From Styela clava (lineage: Eukaryota > Chordata > Ascidiacea > Stolidobranchia > Styelidae): DNA of 64,000 nt. Every line of letters begins with the position of its first letter. Position 1 is the first letter of the stretch. The position numbers were made by a program, and so were the translations under genes. The DNA lies in NCBI RefSeq assembly GCF_964204865.1, contig NC_135259.1, forward strand, positions 19,168,974-19,232,973, written 5' to 3'. Of this stretch, positions 21,904 through 36,900 are shown piece after piece. The notes below the pieces were generated by a model, which saw only the letters and a program-made list of their open reading frames with translations, did no database searches and was not told where the DNA came from.

Positions 21904-24900
21904 CTGAAAAATTACAAGATATTTAGTATACAAATTCATGTACCTTCATGTTAGAGTAGCTTATAGCATATTTATCTCAGTGGGGTCAAAGTGATAAGAC
22001 AGAAAAATTGATGGCGAACTATAGTCGCTCGTCCGATCCCTTTTCCAAATTGGGTATGTTATTGCTGTGATTGCATAGCGAAAATATGCGCAATCATATA
22101 CTGTGTTTTATTTTTAAGGTACCTGTTGATTAGGAATCAAACAATATTTTATAATCATATATTCAAACCAAAAAGGTGTTATTCCGATTTTATAATTTTC
22201 AATTAAGATTTACATATTAGTCACAAAATATTTATTTATGATATTTCAAATTTTTGGAAGAAATCACCCAAAATATAGAATCCTATTTTAGAATTATTTC
22301 TGACCATAATGTAGTATATACATACCATGACGATCTGCAGAATAATTTCCAAGATGTGTAAGTTTTCCCGCTCCAAACCCAAATTCCACTAGTTATTCCT
22401 GCAAGGAGAGACATGAAGATCTTGATTGCGAAAATCGGAAACGAAGGAATAGAATCCACGAGGTGGCAGTCGCTATCCATCTCATTTTCGAAACCAACTT
22501 CTTTGTCAGGTTGTAAGCCATTATTTCGCTGATCATGACCTTCTGCATATGTTTTTAAAACATGCGCCATTTTAGGGTCATAGGTCATTGGAGGTTTTGG
22601 ATGTTTATAATATCTTCCGGGTTGGTATTCGGGAATTAAATGTTGTGGAACGACCACTAGACGGCGCCCATTGTAAAGTGAAGAATCATAACTCCCCCCA
22701 CTTTCATCTCCTTGTGGGCTACTAACCGAATCAGAATGGAATGATCCGGTTCCATATTCGAACCGGGGTTGAGTATCCGGATACCTTCCATATCCGGTAA
22801 AACTGGCTCCGGGGTGAATATACTGCGCGCCATCGTATCCTGTGGCTACATAGTCAGTGTAATGGGGCCTTCTGGGTCCATAAACAATCTCTCTATATGG
22901 GTAATACTGCGCAGAATCTCCGTAGTGCGAATAACTTGAAGGTATTTCAGGCGCATTACGGGATGTTCTTCTGTAAGGAGTAAACGGGCCTTTCTCGATT
23001 CCTGTCGGGTAGCAAGGCCGTGATTCGGCTCTTTCCATCCACAGCGGATAGTTTTTATATTGGTATACATTGACGGCCACTACGCAAGCCGTTGGTACGA
23101 TATAGAGTACTGTGAAAATCCCGATTTTGAGCATGAGTTTTTCTAGTTTGCCTGCGTCCTTTTCTCCACTTTTTCTTAGTATTACTCGTCGGATTTTGAA
23201 TAATGATAAGAATCCACTTCCAAGAGCTAAAGCTCCAACTGCCAGATACACAGCCAAGGGTACAATAACGAAGTACAGCAACGAGTCACGTTCCAAGTTA
23301 CCAACGTAGCAGAGGCCTGTAAAGGAAAATAAACGGTTTACGGGACGGTTATCGAGAATATAGGACATGATTCACCCCAACTTGATGGTGTAGGAAGTCT
23401 AACGGACCAGCGAGCTGCGAGGAGTCCAGCGAGGCATTTAAATAAGTTGCATCTTTAACAACGTCAGTATTTATATTATTTCCGGGATTTCTGGGATAAT
23501 TTTCTACACAAAAGTTTGAAAATTTTGATTTTATATTCTGAAGTTCCAATATCTTGAAGTTATATTACATTATGCTACACGAATCCTATTTCAGTTTACT
23601 CTGGCTCGGTACTCATGGTTTGGAGGGGTACTCGAAGACAATCAACGATACTTTTTGTTATTGTTGCATCACTTGAAGAATTGTGATGTTATAATAATCG
23701 GAGAAATGTGGATTGTGATGTTATGAGAGTTATGAATAATGACAAAACCAAACATACTTTAAAGTCGCCCCATTCCACTGTTTTCAGCACAGTTCTAGAC
23801 TGAGATATGAAATAATACATAGGCCTTACTCACTAACCATTTACTGTTTGTGATATAAACACACTGGCGCGCAGAAACTAATATTTGACTGTATTAACAT
23901 TAACCTACGTCAAGGATAGTTTTAAAATAAATTCAATGGATTTACCAATCATTTAATCAATGCGATATGTGCTTATGTGTGCATCTAAACCAGTGATTCT
24001 CAAAGGGCCAATTAGGGACCGCGTAACGATTTAATACAGCGCGCCGAACTTAAGTGAACTAGTTTAACACTTTGTGTTTTTTATGAGTGTGTGTTCTAGA
24101 TACCGCCAATTGTTACGTCATTACGGCATGCGTCATTACGTCATTACGTCATCGGTATCCTAACGATTCGGTATCTCAATTATACGTACCGGTTGCGGCA
24201 TCGGCCTCATGCGGGCGTTCCCTTCTTCTGGCCCGCGAATATCCTTCAGCTTCTAATTATGGCCCACGGTCAATTAACTTTGGTAACCACTGATTCAAAC
24301 AAATTGTAACAAGACTGAATATCTGACATATTCATTCGTATTTTCCCTTTTAACGTTACTTTTAACAGTTTTGATCATTTAATGTTCTTAACGCAAAACG
24401 CAGGAAGAAATTTTTTAGGAAACGCAACGGCATTTCGCGCAGTTCGCTAAACTCTCACGCACAGTTGTTATATGTCAGTTATACTGATACTATGTAAATT
24501 ACTATGTAAATTATGCGGTGTTTCGTGACCGTATATTGGTACTTGATGTTCTTCGTTTCTGCTTCTCCAATTAAATAACGATTAGCTGGTTGGCATAATT
24601 TCGAGTTTGCAGGTTAACGATCGGTAGAGACTTTCTGTTCAATTTAATTTTTAGTTGCGCTTTGTCGCTTCTCGAAATCTATTTGTGGCAATGTGAAAAC
24701 CTGTGATATCCTAATTAATCTATATTGTCATTATGGGAGGAACACGCTTTTTATTTTGTATTTCCTTGTAGTAACACCAACACTTTGTACCTCTTTAGTT
24801 TTATTGCATTATGTATACAATGAACTGCTGAAACTGTACAGAAGCGAGTGAGAGCTGCACGTATCGCGAGAAAATACCCTGTTAGATATCGAATAACAAA

Positions 24901-27900
24901 GACAAGTAAAGTTCATGGGTAGTGGGGGGGCTAGGAGATCGAAAATAGGCCAAGGGTGGAATGTGCCAAAAAGTTTGGGAAAAAACTAAACTGTGCCATA
25001 TTGCAACAGATCATTACACGCCAAACGCTCTTTTTATTTATTCTTTCATTTCAAAATTGAGTCTGCTACAACTAAATTTTTTTTAAATGGTTTTCGAATC
25101 GAGTTCTCACCAAATTTTAAAAGCATCTTACTATTATAGTAAACCTACCCGTATTAGAATGAATATTAAAACGAGGCGCTTCTCTATTCACAAACAGGAT
25201 TTGCCGTTACTACAAAGTTACAGTTTTTGATTCACGACAGTATTCCTTCAACTCGATGTTGTTTCAAGCAAAATTCTCTCCACAATATTAAAAGTATCAT
25301 CGCTTAGATATTGCTTGTAACAACAACTTAAACGGCGATTCTGGCGCCAACATTACTGTTATAAATATACAGTATATTAAACTAGCGTTCAGTGGTAATT
25401 TAATTTAGTCACATTTCTACGGTATTATTACGGTATATTAGCCATCACATTGGCTAGGACCATAACAGTGGGTTCCCCGACTTTTTATATTTGAGGGGTG
25501 TTTCCAAATCAAGGAGATGGTAGATATTTGTGAATAGTGATAAAACTATTTGTGACTTATAAAAATGTGCTATGTATTTGACTGATAATCTGCACCAGCA
25601 TATATTTCAGTTTTTAGATATTGAAATTGATTTCTGTACCTTAGGAATTAAAGTGTGGTGGCACACCACAAATTAAGGGGGCGTTAGGATAATACCACGG
25701 ATTGAAACGCGTAATAGCAAAACTGGGTATTTTCACATGAAGAGTAGTGTTGATATTTTTTGGAAGGAGAGCACGGATCATGAAAAAATCATCAATTGAG
25801 AATCACCTATTTTAGCTCTAGAACTCACCTGTTAGTTCGTCGCCATCCACTTTCCCCATCACCAAGACAACAATCGTTTGTGCAGCCGGTACCAACCACG
25901 CCACCAAGTGAAAGTAGAATCCATGAGCTTCTATCGCTTCGTGCCCCCATTTCAATCCGGCTGCCAGGAACCACGTGACGCTCAGAATCACCCACCTGGA
26001 ACGAAAGTAATACATGATGACTTTAAGAAAACATTAGAAATTTCCAAGCATGAATACGGATTTTCTCAGAGCATTTACTCCAAAGAAGGCCCTAGACAAG
26101 CATCTGCAGTTACGCAAGAATCTATTATTAATGCAAATATCAGAAGCATTACTGGCATTGCCTGCCCAATTCGTTGCCCTCTCGATGGTAGGCTTGAAGG
26201 TTTGTCCAAGATCTTCAGCCCAAAATGCTTAAAAAATGACTTCCGGCACTTCAACTGCTAGAGTCCAGGGCTACTCAACTGGCGGACCGCGGTCCGAATC
26301 CGGACCTTTCGAGTATTGGATTTGGACCGCACCTAATTATTTATTTTGGATCATTAGCCCCACTTTTTGAATTTCCTATTATAAAATGACTTTCATAGTT
26401 TTGAATATATACGAAAAAAACTATAACACCATAATAAACACTTTTAATTGCTACTAATCATTAGTCGGTCGAAGAAGTGCTCGTTTAAGGATGCCGAAAT
26501 ATCATTTCTGGAAAGACCGGACCCAAATAATTTTGAAGTTTTGTTTGCGGACCTTCGATAAAAATAGTTGAGTAGTCCTGTGCTAGACCACCGCGCCCAC
26601 AAGTTCCATTTTGATGAAAAAATTTACTTTTCGCTTTGAAGACGGTAATGTAATACTGTGCCTTTTGCTAAAAGCGACCTTATACGCAGGTAAACCGATC
26701 TTTATGGCAAGATTTTGGTCTGATTCGGAATTGCCCATATGAAGAGGGAAACCGATAACACGGCTTAATGATATGGCGAACCGCTGTTTCGATCATTGAA
26801 AACGGCCAACTTCTAGAATTGTTACATTTCAGAATTAGATTATGAATCATAATTGACCTTGTCGCACGTCATAATTGAGTGATAATATCGCTTACTTTGA
26901 TGCGTTATCATATGTCAACAACAATCTATTCTAAAGCGACGAAATTATTTTTATGGCGTTTTTTCATATTTGACCCTAAGCTTTTTTGCTTTGTTATTTT
27001 TGAACCAAATTGTGTGGAATTTAATAGGCGTGTTACGTCATAAATTACTTTTTAATCGTTTGTTTTATCACAAAGTAAATATAGAAAATTGTTTGAACGT
27101 GATATTGTCTGAATAGACTATATAATACTTACAAGCCCCGGGAAAAATGCTGATGCCAATACGAGGTTGCGATCTAGTTGAACCGTCATATCGGTTTTTC
27201 TCTCTGGGTCAATGGTAAATCTCATACCAGCTGCCTGCTTAGGCATTTGCCTGTTAGGCAAATGGCGAAACAAAAACCAATGTACGGTACCGATATGGAG
27301 GTAACTCATTTTGTTCGCCTATTTTACATCAATTTGTGTATAAAGGGACTGTAACCTATGGGCAGGGGTATATTCACTTGGCTAAAACAGACAGTCCTCG
27401 AACTTGTAATAATCTAAAATATGAAAAATTGGCATAAAATTATGACCTAACCTGGTACACATACCACGGGAGTACGGTCCAATGGTATATCCACGAAAAG
27501 CCGAAAGTGGCATATGGCACACGATTTCTCTCTTCTGTGGCGCGAGATATAAAATCCCATCACACAGGGTGTCGTGAACGCCTCAATTTTTTTTTTAATT
27601 GCGAAGAAAATTTGTCGATACCATATATTGTTTTGGCCTTCACAGATATATTAAATGAAGTAATAAACAAATACTGATTGAAAAACAACAGACCGGGTTA
27701 AGATATATTGAGAACTAAATGGATTGAAATAGTACAGAGACTTTATGGACACCCGTATGTTGCCATAATCTATCTAATGTAGAATGTGATTCGTGCTGAA
27801 AGCCGGGTTAGAGCTGTGTTGGAATAGGCTTGATAGTTTATTACTGATGATGTAGGTTTGAACACAAAAATAATATCGAAACCTTGGTACTTCTGAAGTA

Positions 27901-30900
27901 TGCGCACCTAGATGTCGCATAACCTGAACCCTAACCTGGTACACAACCTGAGTTCAGGTTGTGCGCCATCTTGGTGCGCATACTTCAGGAGGGCCAAAAC
28001 GTTTTCGGAATAGGAATTCGAAATACAATCATTCTTAGCTAATTAGTAGCCCCTATTTGGTCAAGTTGCTTTTGTATAAGTTTGGATACCGATAAAATTA
28101 GTCATACATATTCTCGAATATCAAAGACTAAGTTCTAAAAACACCTTCACGTCATTCCAAGGTGGGTGGAACAAAAAACTACACCCAAAAAAGTACGTGA
28201 TATCAACAATAGACATATGTTGTTTTGATTTATAGGAGAAATGTGGCAACGGGGTTCAAATGACTAGACAAGAAACGTAGAAAAGACTTTTATTTTGAGC
28301 TGGTAATATAGACTGAGATGACTTTTAGAATAGAAGTCAGTGGCATTCACATAGTGCATGAGCACTCCAGTAGCCATATTTATATCAATTGAGTAGCATA
28401 AAGCGTAGCTATAACACAGACATTCACTAAATATACATGAACCAATGGGAATAATAACTAGGCAAGGCCAAAATAATTACCTATCTAGCCTAATACTATT
28501 CAGTTTAGTCACATTTTCTCATCACAAGAGACACACAATCCTTAGTGTTGACGTTATTTTCATCACCCGATTGACGACTTACATGGTATATCACATAACG
28601 TCGCCGTTTGGGATCTTATATCCTTATATTTTCAATTGTGCGTATCCCCTGCGTCGGTCGGTGAGTGCACGACCCATCCGCTTAGTCGTAATTCGGTAGC
28701 GTTTGTGGTTTAGAAATAAACTTTGATGCCAAATAGATTGCAATCTTCCTAATTGTAGAAATTTATTCGTTTTCTTCAAAGGCTAACATAACATGAAGAA
28801 GATAATTGTCAAGTATCGTTATAATATCTTTATTTCATCACAATTGATCCATTAAATCCGCATTACGTCGTCATACAAATGAATTTCGGTTCGTGTCATT
28901 TATTTCGACAAATCCTCGCAAACATGTCAGAGCTTTCATGGGCGTGTTGAGATGAAACTAACTTTGCTCTTGGTCAGATATTAATACATTTCCAACAGAG
29001 CGGTAAAGTTGCTTTTTGCGGAAAGTAATCCAATCGTTTTAGAAAATAATATAAATGTCTTTAAACGACGTATCTTACACCTTCCTGGTTCTCTACATAC
29101 ACTATGGGCGACTGATAAGCAAAGGCCTACTTTATTTTGAGAAGACAGGACCCCCTCTCGCTCCGAAAATTGAGAGAATTATGGTAAACATAACTAACAT
29201 ATGGTTGAATATTTGAAAAGAGGCATTCGCACACCACTCGTTTTAGATAAATAGGTGTAAATGTTGTGTTTTTTGTTGACATTGCCATTATTCTTAAAGT
29301 CTACATGTCTACAAACTTTAATAAGCATTAAATGGTGTTAAGATGTGAATATTCTTCTTGTATTTTTGTTAAAAATTTATTCATTTCAAATTAAAACAAT
29401 GACGTGGTACAATATGAATTATCCGACCGAGCCGAAATCTTCCAGAATTGTTTCTATGTTGTCAGGCTTATTTTTCACAGAAAAATAAATAGTGTTCACG
29501 AATAGGACTTCGATTATCAAAAAAAAAGATTATTTATTGTGGTAACTCGTAACATATTTGACAGTTTGACCGCACTTTTTGGCATGAAAATTTGCTGCAA
29601 TTACTTATACTTTCGCTCGGGGCTATTTGGACGTATCTACACCCCAAATTGAGTCTGTAAAAGCGGGTTAAGCGTGCGTTTGATATCTGGTAAATTGTAC
29701 AAAAAATAAATGCAGTGTTCCCATTTTAAAAATGGAACATTTATTTCCGAGTGTAAAAACAAACACAATTTTCCGCATAGAGATATTTAGCTACTTTTAG
29801 TAAAATCACTTCCTGAATAAATAAACTAAACCATCCCAGTCGCGAAAAAATCCAATTAGAAATTTTTTTTCTCAAATTTGGAAATTTGGACTGAGCATTA
29901 CATCGTAACCTGCAATTATTTCTGTTGGTTTTATGATATTCTGACAGATAGCGAGAAATAATTTGTTATGCTCAATGCCCACAGGTGAAATATTGTATTT
30001 GTGATTCGAAGCGACGATTATAACTGAATATCTTCAATATAGGTAAACTTGAAACCAATTTTAAACTTGAGAAAAAGCATATACTGATATTACAACGTAT
30101 AAAACATCGGATGCTCTTCGAAACGAAATCCAAATACCTCAAGAATAGAGCAAAATGAAAATTTTTATGAATTTATGTCTTACTGCAAATGCCATAAAAA
30201 TGGTTTTCAAATGCTTCTCGAAACGGAATTCAAGTACCTTCCATCCCTATAGGTATATGTAGCTATTATGGCGTCAGTGGATACATAAAAGCCTTCAAAT
30301 AAGAACTCTGTCCAATTCAACTTAAAAAATCGTGACATTAACAACCCCCCAAATATATCTTTCTGAAAAGACCTACAAAATTTTATTACTTTCTTGGTAA
30401 GGATGGACATGAGCTTACAAACGAAAAGCTTACAAATTTGAAAGTGAAATATATAATAAGCCACGTTACCAAAATAGAACAGCTAGGGTAAGGAAGGATA
30501 CATATGGTCTCAATCGCCCTTTAAATGGCCTCCTCTGTGTTAGGCTGTCACGTACACTGCGTGGTGCTCCCGAAGTATGCGAACCAAGATGGCGGACATC
30601 GGAACGTAACACGGGTAACAGGTTAGGGTTAAGCGATAATTTTTTTCCAATTTTCATTATTTTAGTCCTATTATCAGTTCGAAGACTAGCCAAGAGCCTC
30701 CCGTAGTATTCATACCTAAAATTATGGCCTAACTCTAACCTAGTACACATGTTACATTTCGATGTCCGCCATCTTGGTTCGCATACTTCGGGAGCCCCCA
30801 CTGCGTAATACGGATGGATATATGGTACCAATTGTCATTTGAATGGTCTCCGCTTCTGAAGAATATCGAGCGGTCACATAGAAAGCGTCATTTAACAAAA

Positions 30901-33900
30901 ACAAAATTATAAAGTAGAGAATCATGAGATTTTCAAATATGCAAAACATGAAACCGATAACCATTTACTTATTGGACACGTAGTGGACATAACGATCGTT
31001 TCAATATTATGTTGTTGTTGTTGTTCTTTGACATGTTTTTAAAAAGTCGCTTTTCTCTTCGAATACTGGACCAATTGCTTCGAAATTTTCAGTGGTTAAA
31101 GATAAAAATTTTCTCCAGAAGGCTATTACATTTTTTTTTCGCTATGACGTCATCAAAATTATGTGACTCTACGTGTCCATATATTTGAGCATAGCTCTCT
31201 TGTAAATAACATGTTTCATTTATTAAAACTGCTAAACATGGATTTGCAAAAATGACCAATCAATCAAAACGTGTAGGAGAGATTTTTCGCCATCGACTAG
31301 GCCAAGAAATATTCGCGCTATTGACTAAATCATTTTTTTAAACTGGGTTTTATTTCCAGGGTATTTCCTATTTTCGGGGAAACACGGTATGTACCAAATC
31401 GACGTTCGAATATCCTCCCTACTCCACTACATAGAGTCTCACATTGAATATTAAATTCAGCGACTATGAAAGGAAATTTCAAAAAAAAACTTGATAGAAA
31501 GAAATGGCGCTTCTTCTGTAACTGAACTTGTACTTCCATTGACATTAAAAATTCATTGTAATGCAGATCCTTGAGTGTCAAATAGCAAAGTCAAATCGTC
31601 TTGATTCACATCTGTTGTGAAATTACATATCGCTACAATATTTCAAAGGGTTGAAATTTTGGGATATCATGATGTAAGATTCAAACCGACGAACGTTAAG
31701 AATTCACTGAATAGGATTTACACATTTATCCCGGGGGAGAGAAAAGCCGATAAGACGGCTTAATCTTATGGCGAACCACGGCTTCTCGTCCGGTTACCAG
31801 TCCATGTCGGGTATGAAATTAGTTACCCAGTTAATTGTTTTTGGAAGCATGGACTTGGTGGGAAAAGAAGCCGTAAACAATCGGCGGTTACGTGAACCAC
31901 CCTACGGCAGGGAGGAGTCTAGCAATCTTCTCGCACATGATTATGAGGTAATGAAAAAGTTCTCTGAGAAAACTTCTAGAAATTTCTCGTCATTCTATGT
32001 AACTTTATAGGTTACTAAGAGCACCAATCAAAAATTAACTTCGGTCGATTTTTGCCCATCGTCATATTACCAATTTGCTCAACAAATCCGAGAAATATTC
32101 CGTTTGTAATAATAAGCGTCCTCATCACGGCGAAAACGGTTGAACAGTAAACTAGAAATCTTACAGTCCTGGTGCATAAAAATACGCCAGTTTAATAGGA
32201 ACCATTAAATAATAATAAGTCAATACGTCCAAGAAAAACGCTATGGGGTTGTACACGTCATGAAAAAGTGAAGCTATGAGACACTGAAAAATGTCTTGGG
32301 AAACACTCCTAAAAATTTCTTGTCATTCTATTTAACTTTAGAGGTTACTGGAAGCTCCAATCAAATAATGACCTCGGTCGATTTTTCACCTATCGTGATA
32401 CCAGATATCAAATTCAATTTTGAGGCCATTAATCGCCTACTGCACAACTATACACCGACGCATTAAAATATCGATTTACATCCGATTTTGTGATAATAAC
32501 TTAATATTGTAAATGATACGCTGGAAGTTGGCTAGAATGACTTTTAATTTTTTTTGAAATCGCGGATCGTTGGTGACAAGATTTAAGAGCGATTGACTTC
32601 AACTTGTGTGGCGCCAGGATTGCAAGTTCCGATTCCGGAAAATCCCAATTAATATATTAAATCAAGTTTGAGTCCACCTCGCAGATGGCTGTATATAATG
32701 TTAAAAGGTCTGTATCCCCAATGGAACAATCCTTTTGCGCAAGTCACCAATTTTGCCATGAATTTTTATAATGTAATAAAGCAATTGTACTACCATATTC
32801 CAGTTACTCTCATGGAATATTATACAGCATTTTTTGCACAAACCAAATGCTTCAATTTAAATATATTTTTTTCAATAATCGAGGACGCTAATACAGACAA
32901 TACGATACTAAATTATCGAATAATGTAAACATAAAACATCGGGCAGCTGGTTAGAAATGCATATCAACATTTTTTTGGCTATGTTGCGAAATACAAATCT
33001 TCGGTCATAACAACCTCAAGTCTATCAGACTTTGTTTGTGCAGGTCTTTTCCGACTAGAACGTGTTACCGCATAATACCACCACAACCAATAATTACCAT
33101 CATAAACCAATCAGTATGGCGTCGCATTCCAGCAGCTGCTTGTACAGGGTCTCGTTCGGAGAGACATGTATACCAGACATTGTGAAAGTACGGCCCGCGG
33201 GACAAATCTGACCTGTGGTGTAATTCAGTCTGGCCCGCATGATGCTGCCACAACCAAACTGAAATCTAATTTTGATGTTTTAGCTAAAAATAGCTCAAGG
33301 AAATTGCAGTTAAATTTAGTTTTCGCACGAGGCGTATTGTTTTCCACCTTTGCTTTGTAACACAGCAGTAAATATTGTTCATAAAATATAACTTGTTACG
33401 TCACACTTACATGGCCCGCCAGACTGGTTGAGCCAAATTTTTGACCGCTGGTTGAAAAACCTTCCTCACCCCTGGTGTATTCGATTAACGCCAAACCATT
33501 AATTTTCAAATCAGAATAGTAAACATGTTTTATTTTCACTTACTTTAAAGCTCAGTTAAGAAACCAGTGACCAAACATCATTTCTATTAGTCAAAACGTG
33601 GCTTTGTTTTTCGCCTATTCATCGATATAAGGTTCCCGCCCAGTAGCGTGTTAATTAAATCACGTATCTATCAACTCTTTTGATAACGTTTTATTTATCT
33701 GGCCGACTTTTGTTGGGTATTATTCGTGCGACACGTCCTTTCTATTCATATTTACTTCGCTCCATTTGCGTTGACTGGACTCAGATTAATGTCAGTAGTG
33801 TTTTGTATAACACAATCTGTGGGAAGAAAATCTCCGAAGAAAATAAACTTTAAACCATTGATTGGATTTGTACTGACGTGATATGATAGCTCTCTAATGT

Positions 33901-36900
33901 CTAAAATCCTTTTTTCACAAAAAGCAAACTTTTTTTAAGGCAATTTCCAAGCACGGTTGCGTGTGGCAAATAAGAGGTAACATAGGCCTATCTGTGAGCA
34001 ACGGACGTTATGATGGTACATTACGCGCAAAATATTGCAAAGACTACGGCGTGCAATAATATTAGCAAGCCCGGCAATAATTATGTGACCTTTATAATTC
34101 GTTATTTCAAAAAATAATTTTTCCTAAGCAAGGTTATGTCAAATCAGAGTAAAACAGCCTTATCTCTGAGCTACGGACACTGAGATGCCTAGACTACTGT
34201 AACTATACATTTATGGGCGCTCCGGAAGTATTCGTACCAAGATGACGCACAACCTGAACAACCCTAACCTGGTTTCCATACTATGTTCAGGTTGTGCGCC
34301 ATCTTGGTACGAATACTTCGGGAACACCCATTTATGATGGCGCATAACGCGGCAAATATTATAAAGACTAAGTCCTACAAAAACATTTGTAAGCTAAACA
34401 GTAAGAAGAAGCGTTCTAGTACTGAAAGTTATGTAGGCCTATTATAGACTTCTATCATGAAATCTCGATTATTTCAATTTAATTTAGTTTTTGTACTCCC
34501 AATTAAACGTAAACTTTTACCATATCAAATAAACACTGTACGGGTATAATCTAAGCAGAAAGGCATTCCAAAAAGCACACAATTTGAAAAAGGTGGCAAT
34601 ATTGGGGAAAGGCGAGAAAAGGGCATAATTTGCAAAGAATTCATTTTTTTTATATTCTGTATTTTTCGAAAATTTATTTTTTCAGTTTCAACACAACTGT
34701 AATTTTGTATAATTTCGTTCTCCCATCAAAATGCCAAGAAAAAAACAATGTTGATCGCTTCCTGTACCGAAGTGACGTTGTCAAACAACAGACGCCAGGG
34801 GAGGCGAACATATTTAATCCATATTGTTATATATTGAGGCAACATATGTAAGACCTTTTGTTTCTCCGAATATCATATTTCTTGTTCCCACAGAGGACAA
34901 TTACCGTGTCATATGTTCCCTATGAATTCATAAATGACACTGCGCACAGGAAGTCTACTCACACGTATAGACACGAGCGGGCATTATGGTAGGACATCCT
35001 TCCCGGAAGGTTCGTCTTTGTGCAAAACATTGCACCCTGTGAAGGGTGGTTGGAAATACAAAATAGAAATAAATGTGGGATCAGAACCAACGCGTGCCTT
35101 TTTATAACATGTTTTGGTGTTTTGACATCTCTCGCCTGCAAGACAATATGTTGATTCTCCCTATAGTGCCATTTGTTTTCTTGGCATGTATGAGCTTTGT
35201 TCGAGTATGGGAACTTACAAAAACTTATTATTCTATTAAATACCACGGAAAATATAATATTAATCACCTGCATCAGATTTCAACGAAATAAACGGATGTT
35301 CAAAAACGCTTAAAATTTTGATATCATCGAGTATTTTGTCCCTCCGCTCGTCCCTCCATTACAAGAGATTAATATTTTCTCGGGCCTTACAAGGCTTGCA
35401 AATTATTGTACCCCATGTGATATGTTGGGCATGAATATAACTAAAATATTGCTATATCATTGCTATAGCTTAGTTAGATAGGAAAATTCGGGCTCGCCAG
35501 TCAAGTTTGTTGCACTCTGAGTAGCAAGATAGCCATGGATTGACTGAAATACTTACAATTTATCGGAATTCATTGAGTTTTGTAACCATTAAGATTATAG
35601 ATAATAACACTATTTAGCCCCTGTTTTTGCATGATAATTACCATCATTAAACTTAGAAATAGATTTTTCATTCTGACAATACAGACAGTACTTAGGTGCT
35701 ATACAAGCATTGCTTGTAAAATGCTTGGAACGATTAAGAAGGAAGTAACAATTTTTGCTTCGAGGTGGCACGAGAATTCTACATTGCAATTTAATATGTC
35801 GCGTGTGGGCAACATCGACATTTACATTATTTGGTACATCACTTGATATCAAGATAGTTGTTTTTCAATGTTTTGGCACGCGAATGTAACATGTGGAAAG
35901 TGACCTATGTGCGTGCCATATATTATGCTCTTATTTCATGTTGTCTCTGAACAAGGATAGGATAGGATTTACATATTTATCCCGGGGGAGAGGAAAGCCG
36001 ATGGGACGGCTTATCCATATGGCGAACCACGGCCTCTCGTCCGGTTACCATTCCAGGTCGGGTATGGGATTAGTTATATTGTTTGTTTTCGGAAGCATGG
36101 ACTTGGTGGTGGAGGAAGCCGTAACCGACCAGCGGTTACGTGAACCACCCAACGACGGCGAGTAGTCCAGCAATACTCTCGCACATAACCATCCCTGCAT
36201 GGGATTCGAACCTGCGAACCCATGCAGAGTAATTAGAGGTGCGGTGGCGAGCGTATTCCTAACGCTTAGCCCGTTGAGCCACACCGCCGTGGCAGACTCT
36301 AAAGATCATGCTTCTCAAATTTGAGTCATACGATGTTTGAAAAAATCATTGATACCCGCTCGGGGTTGGGCAGCTTAATTAAACTACTCTAAACTAAATG
36401 TGAATTGTCTGGTAGATCTTCCCATTACGAAATAGAAGTTAAATTTGCGCGGACAAACACTTCTTTCAAATAATTACTTCGTGAAAAACTGATAACATTG
36501 ATTAAAGTATAGATAAATTTGAAATAAATTCAAATAGGAAAAATTCTGGTTTTAAAATATGAGTTGGAGCGAAGCTTGCAACAACAAGGTCAGCTCAGTT
36601 TTGGCACGCGAACGTAACATGTGGAAAGTGACCTCTAGGCGAGCTCTAGCTTTTGTTTCATGTTTCCTCCAAACAAGTCTCCCAATAATCTGGTTCTTAA
36701 TTGTTGAACCGATCACTGATGCATACCCTGAGTTGGGGCCTCCATACCAATTTACTTGAGACCAACAGAGAATGGAAACAACATAATTGTAAGCCCGGTG
36801 AATCTTTCTTTTTTTTTGTTATGGAAAGTTTACGCTAGATACTTCTACATTGCTACTTGTGAAATTCGGGTACTCCCGTAGTGTGTGTACCAGGTTAGGG

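Larger units (their letters stand above)
17954..26025 (-). repeat. Tandem duplicon copy B (proximal Frizzled 3' cassette)
   Basis: An 8.07-kb direct copy of 9,453-17,913. It is the copy nearest the upstream Frizzled exons, so it is the one transcription meets first. Equivalent positions in the core are offset by 8,525 bases and near exon 8 by 8,112. Its exon 8 keeps the canonical HEAIEAHG loop of Fz9/10 proteins, so it looks like the conserved version. Confidence 0.95.

Noticed and set aside
17954-26025. Treating the two cassettes as two complete Frizzled genes
   Set aside because: No signal peptide, CRD or TM1-TM3 exons were found between 17.9 kb and 12.5 kb or between the cassettes.
27118-27309. 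Possible extra Frizzled exon just upstream of exon 8
   Set aside because: The 63-codon frame has no Frizzled similarity and overlaps a degenerate MITE.
36559-36759. 66-codon frame with a hydrophobic C-terminal part
   Set aside because: It overlaps a dispersed repeat also seen at 35.87 kb; no family features or splice context.
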